Assembly: GCF_001684955.1 (NCBI RefSeq)
Contig: NZ_MAYF01000223.1
Span: 29,779-93,778, forward strand
Reading direction: 5' to 3'
DNA length: 64,000 bases
From: Chryseobacterium contaminans
GTDB lineage: Bacteria > Bacteroidota > Bacteroidia > Flavobacteriales > Weeksellaceae
Position numbers and translations under genes: made by a program. The notes under the pieces are model-generated. The model saw only the letters and a program-made list of their open reading frames with translations, was not told where the DNA came from and searched no databases. Below are positions 36,989 through 44,038 of the stretch, one piece after another. Position 1 is the first letter of the stretch. The number at the start of each line of letters is the position of its first letter.

Positions 36989-38275
36989 ATGTCAGACAAC
37001 AAAGTAATATTGAATTACGACGGTAATTCATATGAATATCCAATTGTGGATAGTACTATCGGAGACAGAGGGATTGATATTTCAAAATTAAGAGACCAGA
37101 CAGGTTTAATCACTCTGGATTTAGGTTACAAAAATACAGGAGCTACTATTAGCGACATCACTTACTTAGACGGAGATAAAGGAGAATTATTCTACAGAGG
37201 TTATCCAATTGAGCAAATTGCTGAGAAATCTAACTTCACAGAAGTAATGTATCTTTTATTACATGGAGAATTACCTACTCAGGATCAATATACTTCTTTC
37301 GAGAACAATATTAAAAAATATAACTTCATCGCAGACGAGATGAAAAAAATCATTGATGTTTTTCCTCGTTCTGCTCACCCTATGGGAGTTTTATCTTCTT
37401 TAACTTCTGCTTTAACTGCTTTCAACCCAAAAGCGGTTAACGTAAACTCTAAAGAAGAAATGGATCACGCTGCTGAGCTTATGATCGCTAAGTTCTCTCA
37501 CCTTTGTGCTTGGACTTACAGAAAAACTCAAGGCTTACCATTAAACCACGGTGATAACAACCTAAACTACGTAGAGAATTTCTACAAAATGGCATTCAGA
37601 TTACCAAACGCAGATTTCGAAATCGATCCGGTAGTTGTAAATGCATTAGATAAATTATTAATCCTTCACGCTGACCACGAGCAAAACTGTTCTACTTCTA
37701 CAGTAAGAATGGTAGGTTCTGCTCACACAGGTCTTTTTGCTTCTATCTCTGCTGGGGTATCTGCACTTTGGGGACCACTTCACGGTGGTGCTAACCAGGC
37801 TGTAATCGAAATGCTTGAGCTTATCGAAAAAGATGGTGGTGATGTATCTAAATACGTTGCTAAAGCTAAAGATAAGAACGATAGCTTCCGTTTAATGGGA
37901 TTCGGACACAGGGTTTACAAAAACTTCGACCCAAGAGCGAAAATTATCAAGAAAGCTGCTGATGACATCCTTAAAGCATTAGGAATCCAGGATAAAGCTC
38001 TTGACATTGCAATGCAGTTAGAAAGAGTAGCGCTTGAAGATGAATACTTCGTAGAAAGAAAACTATATCCAAACGTAGATTTCTATTCAGGTATCATCTA
38101 CAGAGCATTAGGAATTCCAACAGAAATGTTTACAGTAATGTTTGCATTAGGAAGACTACCAGGATGGATCTCTCAGTGGAAAGAAATGAGATTGAAAGGA
38201 GACCCGATCGGAAGACCAAGACAGGTTTACCAAGGTGCTCAACAAAGAAACTATATAGATATCGCAAGCAGATAA
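36989..38275 (+). CDS. gltA: Citrate synthase
   Basis: The 428-aa product is a type I (hexameric-type length) citrate synthase. It shows LPLNHGDNNLNYVENFYKM, the oxaloacetate-binding LILHADHEQNCSTSTVRMVGSAH, GPLHGGANQAVIEML and MGFGHRVYKNFDPRAKI, with catalytic His and Asp regions intact. It condenses acetyl-CoA with oxaloacetate to start the TCA cycle. It follows eno on the same strand. Confidence 0.98.
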   Translation: MSDNKVILNYDGNSYEYPIVDSTIGDRGIDISKLRDQTGLITLDLGYKNTGATISDITYLDGDKGELFYRGYPIEQIAEKSNFTEVMYLLLHGELPTQDQYTSFENNIKKYNFIADEMKKIIDVFPRSAHPMGVLSSLTSALTAFNPKAVNVNSKEEMDHAAELMIAKFSHLCAWTYRKTQGLPLNHGDNNLNYVENFYKMAFRLPNADFEIDPVVVNALDKLLILHADHEQNCSTSTVRMVGSAHTGLFASISAGVSALWGPLHGGANQAVIEMLELIEKDGGDVSKYVAKAKDKNDSFRLMGFGHRVYKNFDPRAKIIKKAADDILKALGIQDKALDIAMQLERVALEDEYFVERKLYPNVDFYSGIIYRALGIPTEMFTVMFALGRLPGWISQWKEMRLKGDPIGRPRQVYQGAQQRNYIDIASR

Positions 38276-38294
38276 TATTTGCTTATACCATATC

Positions 38295-38325
38295 AAAATC
38301 CCAAGGCTCGCTTTGGGATTTTTTG
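38295..38325 (+). terminator. Terminator of gltA
   Basis: AAAATCCCAAGG (38295-38306) pairs with CTTTGGGATTTT (38311-38322) and continues into a T run. Confidence 0.9.
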
Positions 38326-38329
38326 TTTT

Positions 38330-38570
38330 TATATGAGGAGCTATTTCCCGCTATCCACTCATACTCCTCGCGCCAGGCCTCTCCAGCGTAAGCTGCGGGG
38401 TAACCGTTTCTATCGGGGCTAGGATATAAGCAATGAATAATAAGTAATGAGATTAGCCTGATAACTAATGAAGTCATATACAAACAATGCTTCTGGCAAA
38501 ATAAATTAAACATCTGTGAAAATTTGCGTTATCTGCGGGAAACTTTAAACATTAATGCTTTTCACAAATA
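38330..38570. repeat. GC-rich intergenic segment resembling a dispersed chromosomal repeat
   Basis: The stretch 38335-38420 (AGGAGCTATTTCCCGCTATC ... CAGCGTAAGCTGCGGGGTAA ... TATCGGGGCTAGG) is much richer in GC than its surroundings and contains the hairpin CAGC-GTAA-GCTG. A second piece reads CATCTGTGAAAATTTGCG and TTATCTGCGGGAAAC near 38510-38545. From memory both resemble short sequences repeated between genes in Chryseobacterium and Flavobacterium genomes. No coding frame is convincing. The remaining 38571-38690 shows nothing recognisable. Confidence 0.4.
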
Positions 38571-38690
38571 TTAGCAATAATTAGTATCAATAGAAACGAA
38601 CTTTAACTCATTAATGAACAGAGAAAATATTCTATTGGCTTTGTCAAAATGTAAAATCTGCTATTCATCTTGATAAGAAAAGATAAAAGA

Positions 38691-38714
38691 AAACCTGCTT
38701 AAAAAAGCAGGTTT
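38691..38714 (-). terminator. Terminator of the peptide 2 - peptide 1 unit
   Basis: AAACCTGCTT, AAAA, AAGCAGGTTT form a perfect 10 bp stem 9 bases after the peptide 1 stop on the minus strand. The following minus-strand sequence is TCTTTTATC. Confidence 0.75.
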
Positions 38715-38722
38715 AGTATTTT

Positions 38723-38881
38723 TTATGGGCAAACGCAGTTACCACATGTCCAGATTCTGCAGCTGCCATCTTCATTCCATTCACAGCAGTATCTTTCTCT
38801 GTTTATTCCTCCGATTACCGATTTTTGTTGCTCTCTTCCTAATTTTTGTGCATTTTTTAGCACAGGATTTTTCTTGTTCAT
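38723..38881 (-). CDS. Double-glycine leader peptide 1 (bacteriocin-like / RiPP-type precursor)
   Basis: A 52-aa frame starts at ATG 38881-38879 and ends at TAA 38725-38723. Residues 1-25 (MNKKNPVLKN ... REQQKSVIGG) form a GG-type leader. The 27-residue core, INRERYCCEWNEDGSCRIWT followed by CGNCVCP, holds six cysteines. The leader is identical to that of peptide 2 apart from one residue. GG leaders are cut and exported by C39-peptidase ABC transporters; no such transporter is in the window. Selection on the cysteine frame across three paralogues shows it is a real gene. Product activity (antimicrobial, signalling, surface) is unknown. Confidence 0.85.
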   Translation of the reverse strand: MNKKNPVLKNAQKLGREQQKSVIGGINRERYCCEWNEDGSCRIWTCGNCVCP

Positions 38882-38920
38882 GATTTTGATTTTTGATGTT
38901 AATAGTTAAGTTTTGATTTT

Positions 38921-39085
38921 TTATGGGCATTGGCATCTATCACAAGTATAGAGCGTGCATTTTCCTGACGGATCCCATTCACAGCATCTTTTGCCTGTTG
39001 AGATTCCTATTCCACCTACTACTGATTTTTGTTGCTCTCTTCCTAATTTTTGTGCGTTTTTTAGCACAGGATTTTTCTTGTTCAT
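38921..39085 (-). CDS. Double-glycine leader peptide 2 (bacteriocin-like / RiPP-type precursor)
   Basis: A 54-aa frame starts at ATG 39085-39083 and ends at TAA 38923-38921. The leader ends QQKSVVGG at residue 25. The 29-residue core (IGISTGKRCCEWDPSGKCTL then YTCDRCQCP) shares CCEW-x3-G-x-C-x4-C-x2-C-x-CP with peptide 1. Only 39 bases separate its stop from the peptide 1 start, with no hairpin between, so peptides 2 and 1 probably form one transcript. The bases just before both start codons are almost identical, which indicates a recent tandem duplication. Confidence 0.85.
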   Translation of the reverse strand: MNKKNPVLKNAQKLGREQQKSVVGGIGISTGKRCCEWDPSGKCTLYTCDRCQCP

Positions 39086-39139
39086 GATTTTGATTTTTTG
39101 ATGTTGATAGTTAAGTTTTAAACAATATAATTTAATGAT

Positions 39140-39221
39140 AAATTATATCACTAATATAGGAATTTATTTTGTTTAAAAAAGAATTTTTTATTATTATGTA
39201 TGTGAAATTTAATAAGTTGTA
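39140..39221 (-). promoter_or_regulatory. Conserved upstream block of peptide 2
   Basis: The plus-strand block 39140-39161 (AAATTATATCACTAATATAG plus GA) recurs with one mismatch at 39610-39631 upstream of peptide 3, at 54 and 53 bases from the respective start codons. A second conserved stretch (ATTATGTATGTGAAATTTAA to GTTGTA, 39193-39221) recurs at 39664-39693. No perfect TAnnTTTG is present, so these may be sites for a dedicated regulator or alternative sigma factor. Outside the block, 39222-39348 shows nothing recognisable. Confidence 0.55.
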
Positions 39222-39348
39222 TTGTATTAAATAGAATTTCAATAATTTTTTATCATAAAATAAAGAAGATAGAGTACGACTCAGAAAGGTGAAATTGAAA
39301 GTTACTTTTACAAAAAAACTTGTACATATAATTTGATGTAGGCTTATT

Positions 39349-39382
39349 AAAAAAGCCGTCTCAAAATTCATGAAACGGCTTT
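39349..39382 (-). terminator. Terminator of peptide 3
   Basis: On the minus strand AAAGCCGTTTC pairs with GAGACGGCTTT across a 9-base loop (one G-U pair), followed by a T run (plus-strand A39349-A39354). It begins 10 bases after the peptide 3 stop. Confidence 0.85.
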
Positions 39383-39391
39383 CTCAGTATT

Positions 39392-39556
39392 TTATGGACA
39401 ACCACATCTGTTACATACCCACAGGAAGCATGATCCGGTTACATCGTCCCATTCACAACATTTTCTGGGGCCGGTGAATTCACCTCCGATAATAGTTTTT
39501 TGCTGGTCTCTTTCTAATTTTCGTGCGTTTTTCAGCACAAGGTTTGTCTTGTTCAT
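39392..39556 (-). CDS. Double-glycine leader peptide 3 (bacteriocin-like / RiPP-type precursor)
   Basis: A 54-aa frame starts at ATG 39556-39554 and ends at TAA 39394-39392. The leader (MNKTNLVLKN ... RDQQKTIIGG) ends with GG at 24-25. The core (EFTGPRKCCEWDDVTGSCFL then WVCNRCGCP) keeps all six cysteines, CCEW and the terminal CP. It is the most diverged of the three and forms its own unit with promoter block and terminator. Confidence 0.85.
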   Translation of the reverse strand: MNKTNLVLKNARKLERDQQKTIIGGEFTGPRKCCEWDDVTGSCFLWVCNRCGCP

Positions 39557-39609
39557 GACTTTGTTTTTTTGATGTTAATAATAGAGTTTTAGCATGTATA
39601 ATTCCGCGA

Positions 39610-39693
39610 AAATTATATCACTAATGTAGGATGTTAAATTGTAAAAAAAATCTATTTTTCCATTCTTATGTAGATGAAATGTAGTAGGTTGTA
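39610..39693 (-). promoter_or_regulatory. Conserved upstream block of peptide 3
   Basis: The block AAATTATATCACTAATGTAG plus GA (39610-39631) and the distal stretch 39664-39693 (TTCTTATGTAGATGAAATGT to GTTGTA) match the region upstream of peptide 2 at equal spacing. Both copies point the same way as the peptide genes. Confidence 0.55.
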
Positions 39694-39821
39694 GATGTTT
39701 TTGTATGCTTTATACTACGGTTTGTTGGATAGGGGGAGAATTTCGCTGAAAGAAGACGTGTGCGAAGGTCAAATTTCAGGCATAAAATAGACCAAAAATT
39801 TTCTAGATAGAGACCTTTACT

Positions 39822-39829
39822 TATATTTG
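39822..39829 (+). promoter_or_regulatory. -7 element of the amidinotransferase-like gene
   Basis: TATATTTG is an exact TAnnTTTG, 19 bases before the ATG at 39849. It probably drives the run of genes up to at least ctlX. Confidence 0.6.
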
Positions 39830-39848
39830 TAGTATTGCATAAATCTTT

Positions 39849-40763
39849 ATGAGACTAAACATTAAAAACGAAACGGGGAGGCTGAGATCAGTAGTTCTGG
39901 GCCAGCCTAATTCATTGGGACCAGTGCCCACGCTAGAGGAAAGTTATGACGCTAAGTCGTATTACTCAATCGAACACAACATTTATCCTAAAGAAGAGGA
40001 TATTATCAATGAAATGAACGCTTTTGAAGCGGTATTAAAAAAGTATGACGTTGAAGTACTGCGTCCAAGCATTATTGAAGATTACAACCAGGTCTTTTCA
40101 AGAGACGTTGCCTTTGTAATTGATGACAAAATGATTATTTCCAACGTAATTGCAGACAGAGCAGATGAGCAGGAAGCATACAAAAGTGTTTTTGAAAAAG
40201 TGGCCTGGAGAAAGATCATCAATCTTCCGGAAACAGCCCATATTGAAGGTGGTGATGTTATTGTATGGAATGACTTCCTTTTCATCGGAACCTGCTTCAG
40301 TGAAGATTACAGAAACTATAAAACGGCAAGAACCAACGAGTATGCCATTGAAATTTTAAAAGAATACTTCCCGAAGAAAAGAATCATTGATCTTGAACTG
40401 AAGAAAAATGATAAAGTACCCTTTGAAGGAATCTTACACCTGGACTGTACTTTCAATCCGGTAGGAGAAGACAAATGTATTATCTACAAAAACGGATTCG
40501 TAGACGAAAGCGATTATCGCCTTATCATCGATATTTTTGGTGAAGAAAACTGCTTCCACATTAACGATGAAGAAATGTTTGAAATGTTCCCGAATATTTT
40601 CTCTATTTCTCCGGATGTAGTAGTTTCAGACAAAGCATTTACAAGAATGAACAACCATTTAAGAGATGTGTGGGGAATGACCGTAGAAGAAATTCCTTAC
40701 AGAGAAATTTCTAAAATGGGAGGTCTGCTGAGATGCTCTACAATGCCTCTTGTAAGAGAATAG
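39849..40763 (+). CDS. Amidinotransferase-fold hydrolase (dimethylarginine dimethylaminohydrolase family)
   Basis: The 304-aa pentein-fold protein shows SRDVAFVIDD, HIEGGDVIVW, the catalytic His in ILHLDCTFNPVG and the nucleophile Cys in GGLLRCSTMPLV. Family enzymes hydrolyse the guanidino or ureido group of arginine derivatives. The exact substrate is not fixed by sequence; the neighbour ctlX suggests arginine or citrulline breakdown to ornithine. It precedes ctlX by 81 bases. Confidence 0.82.
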   Translation: MRLNIKNETGRLRSVVLGQPNSLGPVPTLEESYDAKSYYSIEHNIYPKEEDIINEMNAFEAVLKKYDVEVLRPSIIEDYNQVFSRDVAFVIDDKMIISNVIADRADEQEAYKSVFEKVAWRKIINLPETAHIEGGDVIVWNDFLFIGTCFSEDYRNYKTARTNEYAIEILKEYFPKKRIIDLELKKNDKVPFEGILHLDCTFNPVGEDKCIIYKNGFVDESDYRLIIDIFGEENCFHINDEEMFEMFPNIFSISPDVVVSDKAFTRMNNHLRDVWGMTVEEIPYREISKMGGLLRCSTMPLVRE

Positions 40764-40844
40764 TTGAGTGTAGAGTTATAGGGTAGGAGAGTTTTAGAGT
40801 GAGAGAAAATCTTTCAGTCTTTTAAATTTTTAATTCAAAAAAGC

Positions 40845-41768
40845 ATGCAAACTACAGATACAGTATTAATGATAGAACCGATAGCATTCGGTTACAACGC
40901 AGAAACTGCAAAAAATAATTATTTTCAGGTAGAACAGACAGGTTCCGATATTCAGTCAAAAGCTTTAGCAGAGTTCAATACCTTTGTTGGGAAGCTGAGA
41001 GAAAAAGGGATCAATGTGATTACTATAAAAGATACATTAGATCCTCATACACCGGATTCCATTTTCCCAAATAACTGGGTAAGTTTTCATAGAGACGGAA
41101 AAGTGGTTTTATATCCGATGTTTGCCTCCAACAGAAGAGTGGAAAGAAGAGATGATATTCTTGAAAGCATCAAAGACCAGGGATTTGATATTACTGAAAT
41201 TGACGATTGGTCATTTCCTGAAACCCAAGGTCATTTCCTGGAAGGAACCGGAAGTATGATCTTCGATCACGATAATAAAATTGCATACGGTTCAGTTTCT
41301 TTGAGATTAGATGAAAATTTATTCAGAGAATTCTGTGCAAAATATGGTTTTACACCGGTGGTTTTCCATTCATATCAGACGGTAGGTACAGAAAGGCTTC
41401 CTATTTATCACACTAATGTTATGATGTGTGTAGCAGATAAATTTGTAGTCATCTGCCTTGATTGTATTGATGATGAGCTGGAAAGAGAAAAAGTAATTGA
41501 AACCATCAAGAATTCAGGAAAAGAAATCGTTGAAATTTCAGAAGAACAAATGCAGCAGTTTGCAGGAAATATGCTTCAGGTGCAGAATAAAGCAGGCAAA
41601 AAATTCCTTGTGATGAGCCAGACAGCTTATCAGTCTTTAAACCAGGAACAAGTAGCTGCTATTGAAAAATACTGTGAAATTATTTATTCAGATTTAAATA
41701 CCATTGAAGTAAATGGAGGCGGAAGTGCAAGATGTATGCTTGCAGAAGTTTTTCTTCCAAAAAAATAA
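40845..41768 (+). CDS. ctlX: Citrulline utilization hydrolase CtlX
   Basis: The 307-aa pentein-fold protein has DSIFPNNWVSFH, GHFLEGTGSMIFDH, the catalytic His in PIYHTNVMMCV and Cys in VNGGGSARCMLAEVFLP. This pattern matches the family named CtlX from Francisella, which hydrolyses citrulline to ornithine. It lies 20 bases upstream of the AdoMet decarboxylase gene, so ornithine production may be linked to polyamine synthesis. The spacer 40764-40844 is purine rich and shows no clear promoter. Confidence 0.85.
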   Translation: MQTTDTVLMIEPIAFGYNAETAKNNYFQVEQTGSDIQSKALAEFNTFVGKLREKGINVITIKDTLDPHTPDSIFPNNWVSFHRDGKVVLYPMFASNRRVERRDDILESIKDQGFDITEIDDWSFPETQGHFLEGTGSMIFDHDNKIAYGSVSLRLDENLFREFCAKYGFTPVVFHSYQTVGTERLPIYHTNVMMCVADKFVVICLDCIDDELEREKVIETIKNSGKEIVEISEEQMQQFAGNMLQVQNKAGKKFLVMSQTAYQSLNQEQVAAIEKYCEIIYSDLNTIEVNGGGSARCMLAEVFLPKK

Positions 41769-41788
41769 TATATTTACGAAAAAATTAA

Positions 41789-42148
41789 TTGAACCCATTA
41801 TCAAATAAAGGTTTACATATTCTTCTGACTTTGGAAACAGAGTCAGAAGATTTGTTATTGGACAGCAAAGGTTTTCTCGATTTTACGGAAAGTATTCTTA
41901 AAACCCAAGAGGTAGAGATTGTAGGAATTACCAATCACGTTTTTGAAAATCAGAGTTTCACTTCGGCAGTCTGCCTTAAAGAATCGCATCTCTGTATTCA
42001 TACTTGGCCGGAATTTAAACAGCTTACCTTCGATGTTTTTCTTTGTAATTATACTCAGGATAATACTGCCAAAGTAGAGCAGATTGCAGATGAGGTTGTT
42101 CAGTATTTTAAAGCTAATACCATTCAAAAACACAAAATTTACAGATAG
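41789..42148 (+). CDS. speD: S-adenosylmethionine decarboxylase proenzyme
   Basis: The 119-aa proenzyme starts at TTG 41789 because no ATG is available before the conserved core. The self-cleavage site is KESHLCIHTWPE: cleavage before Ser gives the pyruvoyl group. The downstream cysteine in DVFLCNY matches the catalytic Cys of the small bacterial (SpeH) class. It makes decarboxylated AdoMet, the aminopropyl donor used by the spermidine synthase homologue four genes downstream. It is the first clear gene of the membrane-associated polyamine cluster. Confidence 0.9.
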   Translation: MNPLSNKGLHILLTLETESEDLLLDSKGFLDFTESILKTQEVEIVGITNHVFENQSFTSAVCLKESHLCIHTWPEFKQLTFDVFLCNYTQDNTAKVEQIADEVVQYFKANTIQKHKIYR

Positions 42149-42151
42149 AAA

Positions 42152-43615
42152 ATGGATCATATTTGTCCCCTTTGCCGGACTAACAACAACGAAATGGCTA
42201 TAGATTTTGCCATTGAAGAATTTATTTGCAGCCATTGTCACAATCTTATTACCCTAGGGCAGTCTGCCCAAAAAAAGATTGTTAAAAAGCCTGTAGAAAA
42301 TGTTGTTTTGGAAGTTGGATGTAAAGGAATACTCCATGGAACAGAGTACTGGGTAATTAATATTGTAATTAAAAAATATGGCTCAAATACCTTCTGGCGG
42401 GAATATTCATTAAAAGACCGTGCCGGAAACAATGCATACCTCAGTGAAAGTGATGGGCATTGGGTTTTTCTTCGCCCTGTAGATTTTGCTTTTAAAGAAT
42501 TTAAATATTACGCTGAAGCAGATGGAAAAAAGTACAGATGGTATGAAACTACTCCCTGTACAGTACATGCCGCTGCCGGTTTTTTTGAAGATAAGCTGCC
42601 GTTTGGGCTGGCTACTTACAAAGAATATGTAAATGGCACTGAAATGATTTCCCGTGAGGAATATGGAAAATCAGTACAGTTTTTCAAAGGTAATCATATT
42701 TCAAGAGCTGAAATCAAAAAAGCATTCGGAATACTGGAGCTGCCTTATCGTTCCGGAACCGGAATTGTTCAGCCGTTTTACTTTAATGTTAAACAATGTA
42801 CCAATATTATGGCGATTACAGCCTTATTGATATGTGTTTTACAGTTATATGTGGTCACTTCAAGAACTAATAAGACGGTTTTTGAACAAAGTATCAATTT
42901 TGCAGATGTTACCGATAAGGAAGTGGTGAGTAAAAGTTTTGTCCTTTCAGGCGGCTCTGCACCATTAAAAGTACATGCATTTTCTGATGTGGATAACTCC
43001 TGGGCAAATGTTGGTCTCAGCCTCGTGAATGAGAACACCAACGAAGTTATTTACGCTTCTAAGGATATTGAAAAATATTCCGGATATGAAGATGGAGAAA
43101 GCTGGAGCGAAGGAAGCCAGTCAGAAGATTTCAACTTATGTGGAATTCCCGCAGGAAATTATCATTTTCTGATCTCGGCAGAAAAAGAAGGCGGGGCTAA
43201 GGATCCATTTAAAACCGGTTACAGACCAGCTAATGCAGACTTTTCCATTGTTAAAAATGATGCCGGGAATTTCTTTCTCAAAAATGATAAAGATCAGACC
43301 ATCAGCACCTATAATGAAACTGAAGCCCTGGCTAATGATATTATGCAGAGAACCGGGCTTCCGAATAGTATAAAAACAAAAGGGAAATTAGATTCCATAC
43401 TTCTCAATATGCCTCAGGAATACGGTTATCCAGAAAATTACGACAAAAATCCATCGGTAGATATTACAGCAACATGGCTGCCAGTCTCCTTCTGGAATTT
43501 TGGAATTGTTCTGGTTTGCCTTATCATATTTACCGTAGTAATTCATTGGATGAAACGTACTTTCGAAACAGGAAAATGGAATAACAGCTCCAATTCACCT
43601 TATGCAGACAATTAA
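42152..43615 (+). CDS. DUF4178 membrane protein with N-terminal zinc ribbon
   Basis: The 487-aa product opens with a zinc ribbon (CPLCRTNNN ... FICSHCHNLI, two CxxC pairs). A DUF4178-type beta domain follows (LEVGCKGILHGTEYWVINIVIKK, WREYSLKDRAGNNAYLSESDGHWVFL), then a TM helix at about 220-240, a large extracytoplasmic beta domain and a second TM (FWNFGIVLVCLIIFTVVIHW, about 448-468). DUF4178 is known from conserved neighbourhoods with DUF350, AdoMet decarboxylase and spermidine synthase homologues. Its biochemical role is unknown. It starts 3 bases after speD. Confidence 0.8.
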   Translation: MDHICPLCRTNNNEMAIDFAIEEFICSHCHNLITLGQSAQKKIVKKPVENVVLEVGCKGILHGTEYWVINIVIKKYGSNTFWREYSLKDRAGNNAYLSESDGHWVFLRPVDFAFKEFKYYAEADGKKYRWYETTPCTVHAAAGFFEDKLPFGLATYKEYVNGTEMISREEYGKSVQFFKGNHISRAEIKKAFGILELPYRSGTGIVQPFYFNVKQCTNIMAITALLICVLQLYVVTSRTNKTVFEQSINFADVTDKEVVSKSFVLSGGSAPLKVHAFSDVDNSWANVGLSLVNENTNEVIYASKDIEKYSGYEDGESWSEGSQSEDFNLCGIPAGNYHFLISAEKEGGAKDPFKTGYRPANADFSIVKNDAGNFFLKNDKDQTISTYNETEALANDIMQRTGLPNSIKTKGKLDSILLNMPQEYGYPENYDKNPSVDITATWLPVSFWNFGIVLVCLIIFTVVIHWMKRTFETGKWNNSSNSPYADN

Positions 43616-43618
43616 ACC

Positions 43619-43810
43619 ATGGAAAAAATAATTTATTATATCAAAAGCAACTGGCTGTTATTAGCTATCGGAGCATTTTTTATGGGCTGGTTCGTTTATC
43701 TTACATTTACAGGAAACCAATTCTGCGATTGTGTAAGAACAGAAAAATATCGCGATGGAACTACAAAAAGCCACTCCAGAGCAGGATTTTACAGATACTA
43801 TCACAAATAA
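43619..43810 (+). CDS. Small single-TM protein of the polyamine cluster
   Basis: The 63-aa product has one TM helix (NWLLLAIGAFFMGWFVYLTF, about 11-30), then a short tail with CDC and many basic and aromatic residues (EKYRDGTTKSHSRAGFYRYYHK). It is packed 3 bases after the DUF4178 gene and 12 before DUF350, so it is probably a genuine component. No family recognised. Confidence 0.7.
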   Translation: MEKIIYYIKSNWLLLAIGAFFMGWFVYLTFTGNQFCDCVRTEKYRDGTTKSHSRAGFYRYYHK

Positions 43811-43822
43811 AAATTAAAAACT

Positions 43823-44038
43823 ATGGACAACATTAATCTAATTCCTATATTCAATTCAATTCTTTATTCATTTTTAGGAATTGCTATTTTACTGGTATGT
43901 TACTTTATCATTGAAAAATTAACTCCCGAAAAAACATGGCATGAGATTGCTCAGAATAAAAATATAGCATTGGCTATTGTTTTCGGGGCATTTATCATCG
44001 GAATTTCAATGATTATAAGCGCGGCAATTCATGGATAA
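43823..44038 (+). CDS. DUF350 membrane protein (single-unit form)
   Basis: The 71-aa product has two TM helices (about 12-30 and 47-68) separated by EKLTPEKTWHEIAQNKNIALAIVFGAFIIGISMII, the DUF350 signature. Many DUF350 proteins, such as E. coli YjfL, contain two such units; this one has one. Its stop overlaps the spermidine synthase homologue start by 8 bases. Confidence 0.8.
   Translation: MDNINLIPIFNSILYSFLGIAILLVCYFIIEKLTPEKTWHEIAQNKNIALAIVFGAFIIGISMIISAAIHG

Noticed and set aside
38283..38513. 76-codon minus-strand frame after gltA
   Set aside because: It covers the gltA terminator and the GC-rich repeat-like segment and shows no protein-like pattern.
39132..39371. 79-codon minus-strand frame between the peptide genes
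   Set aside because: It overlaps the conserved upstream block of peptide 2 and begins in the loop of the peptide 3 terminator; composition is merely AT-rich.
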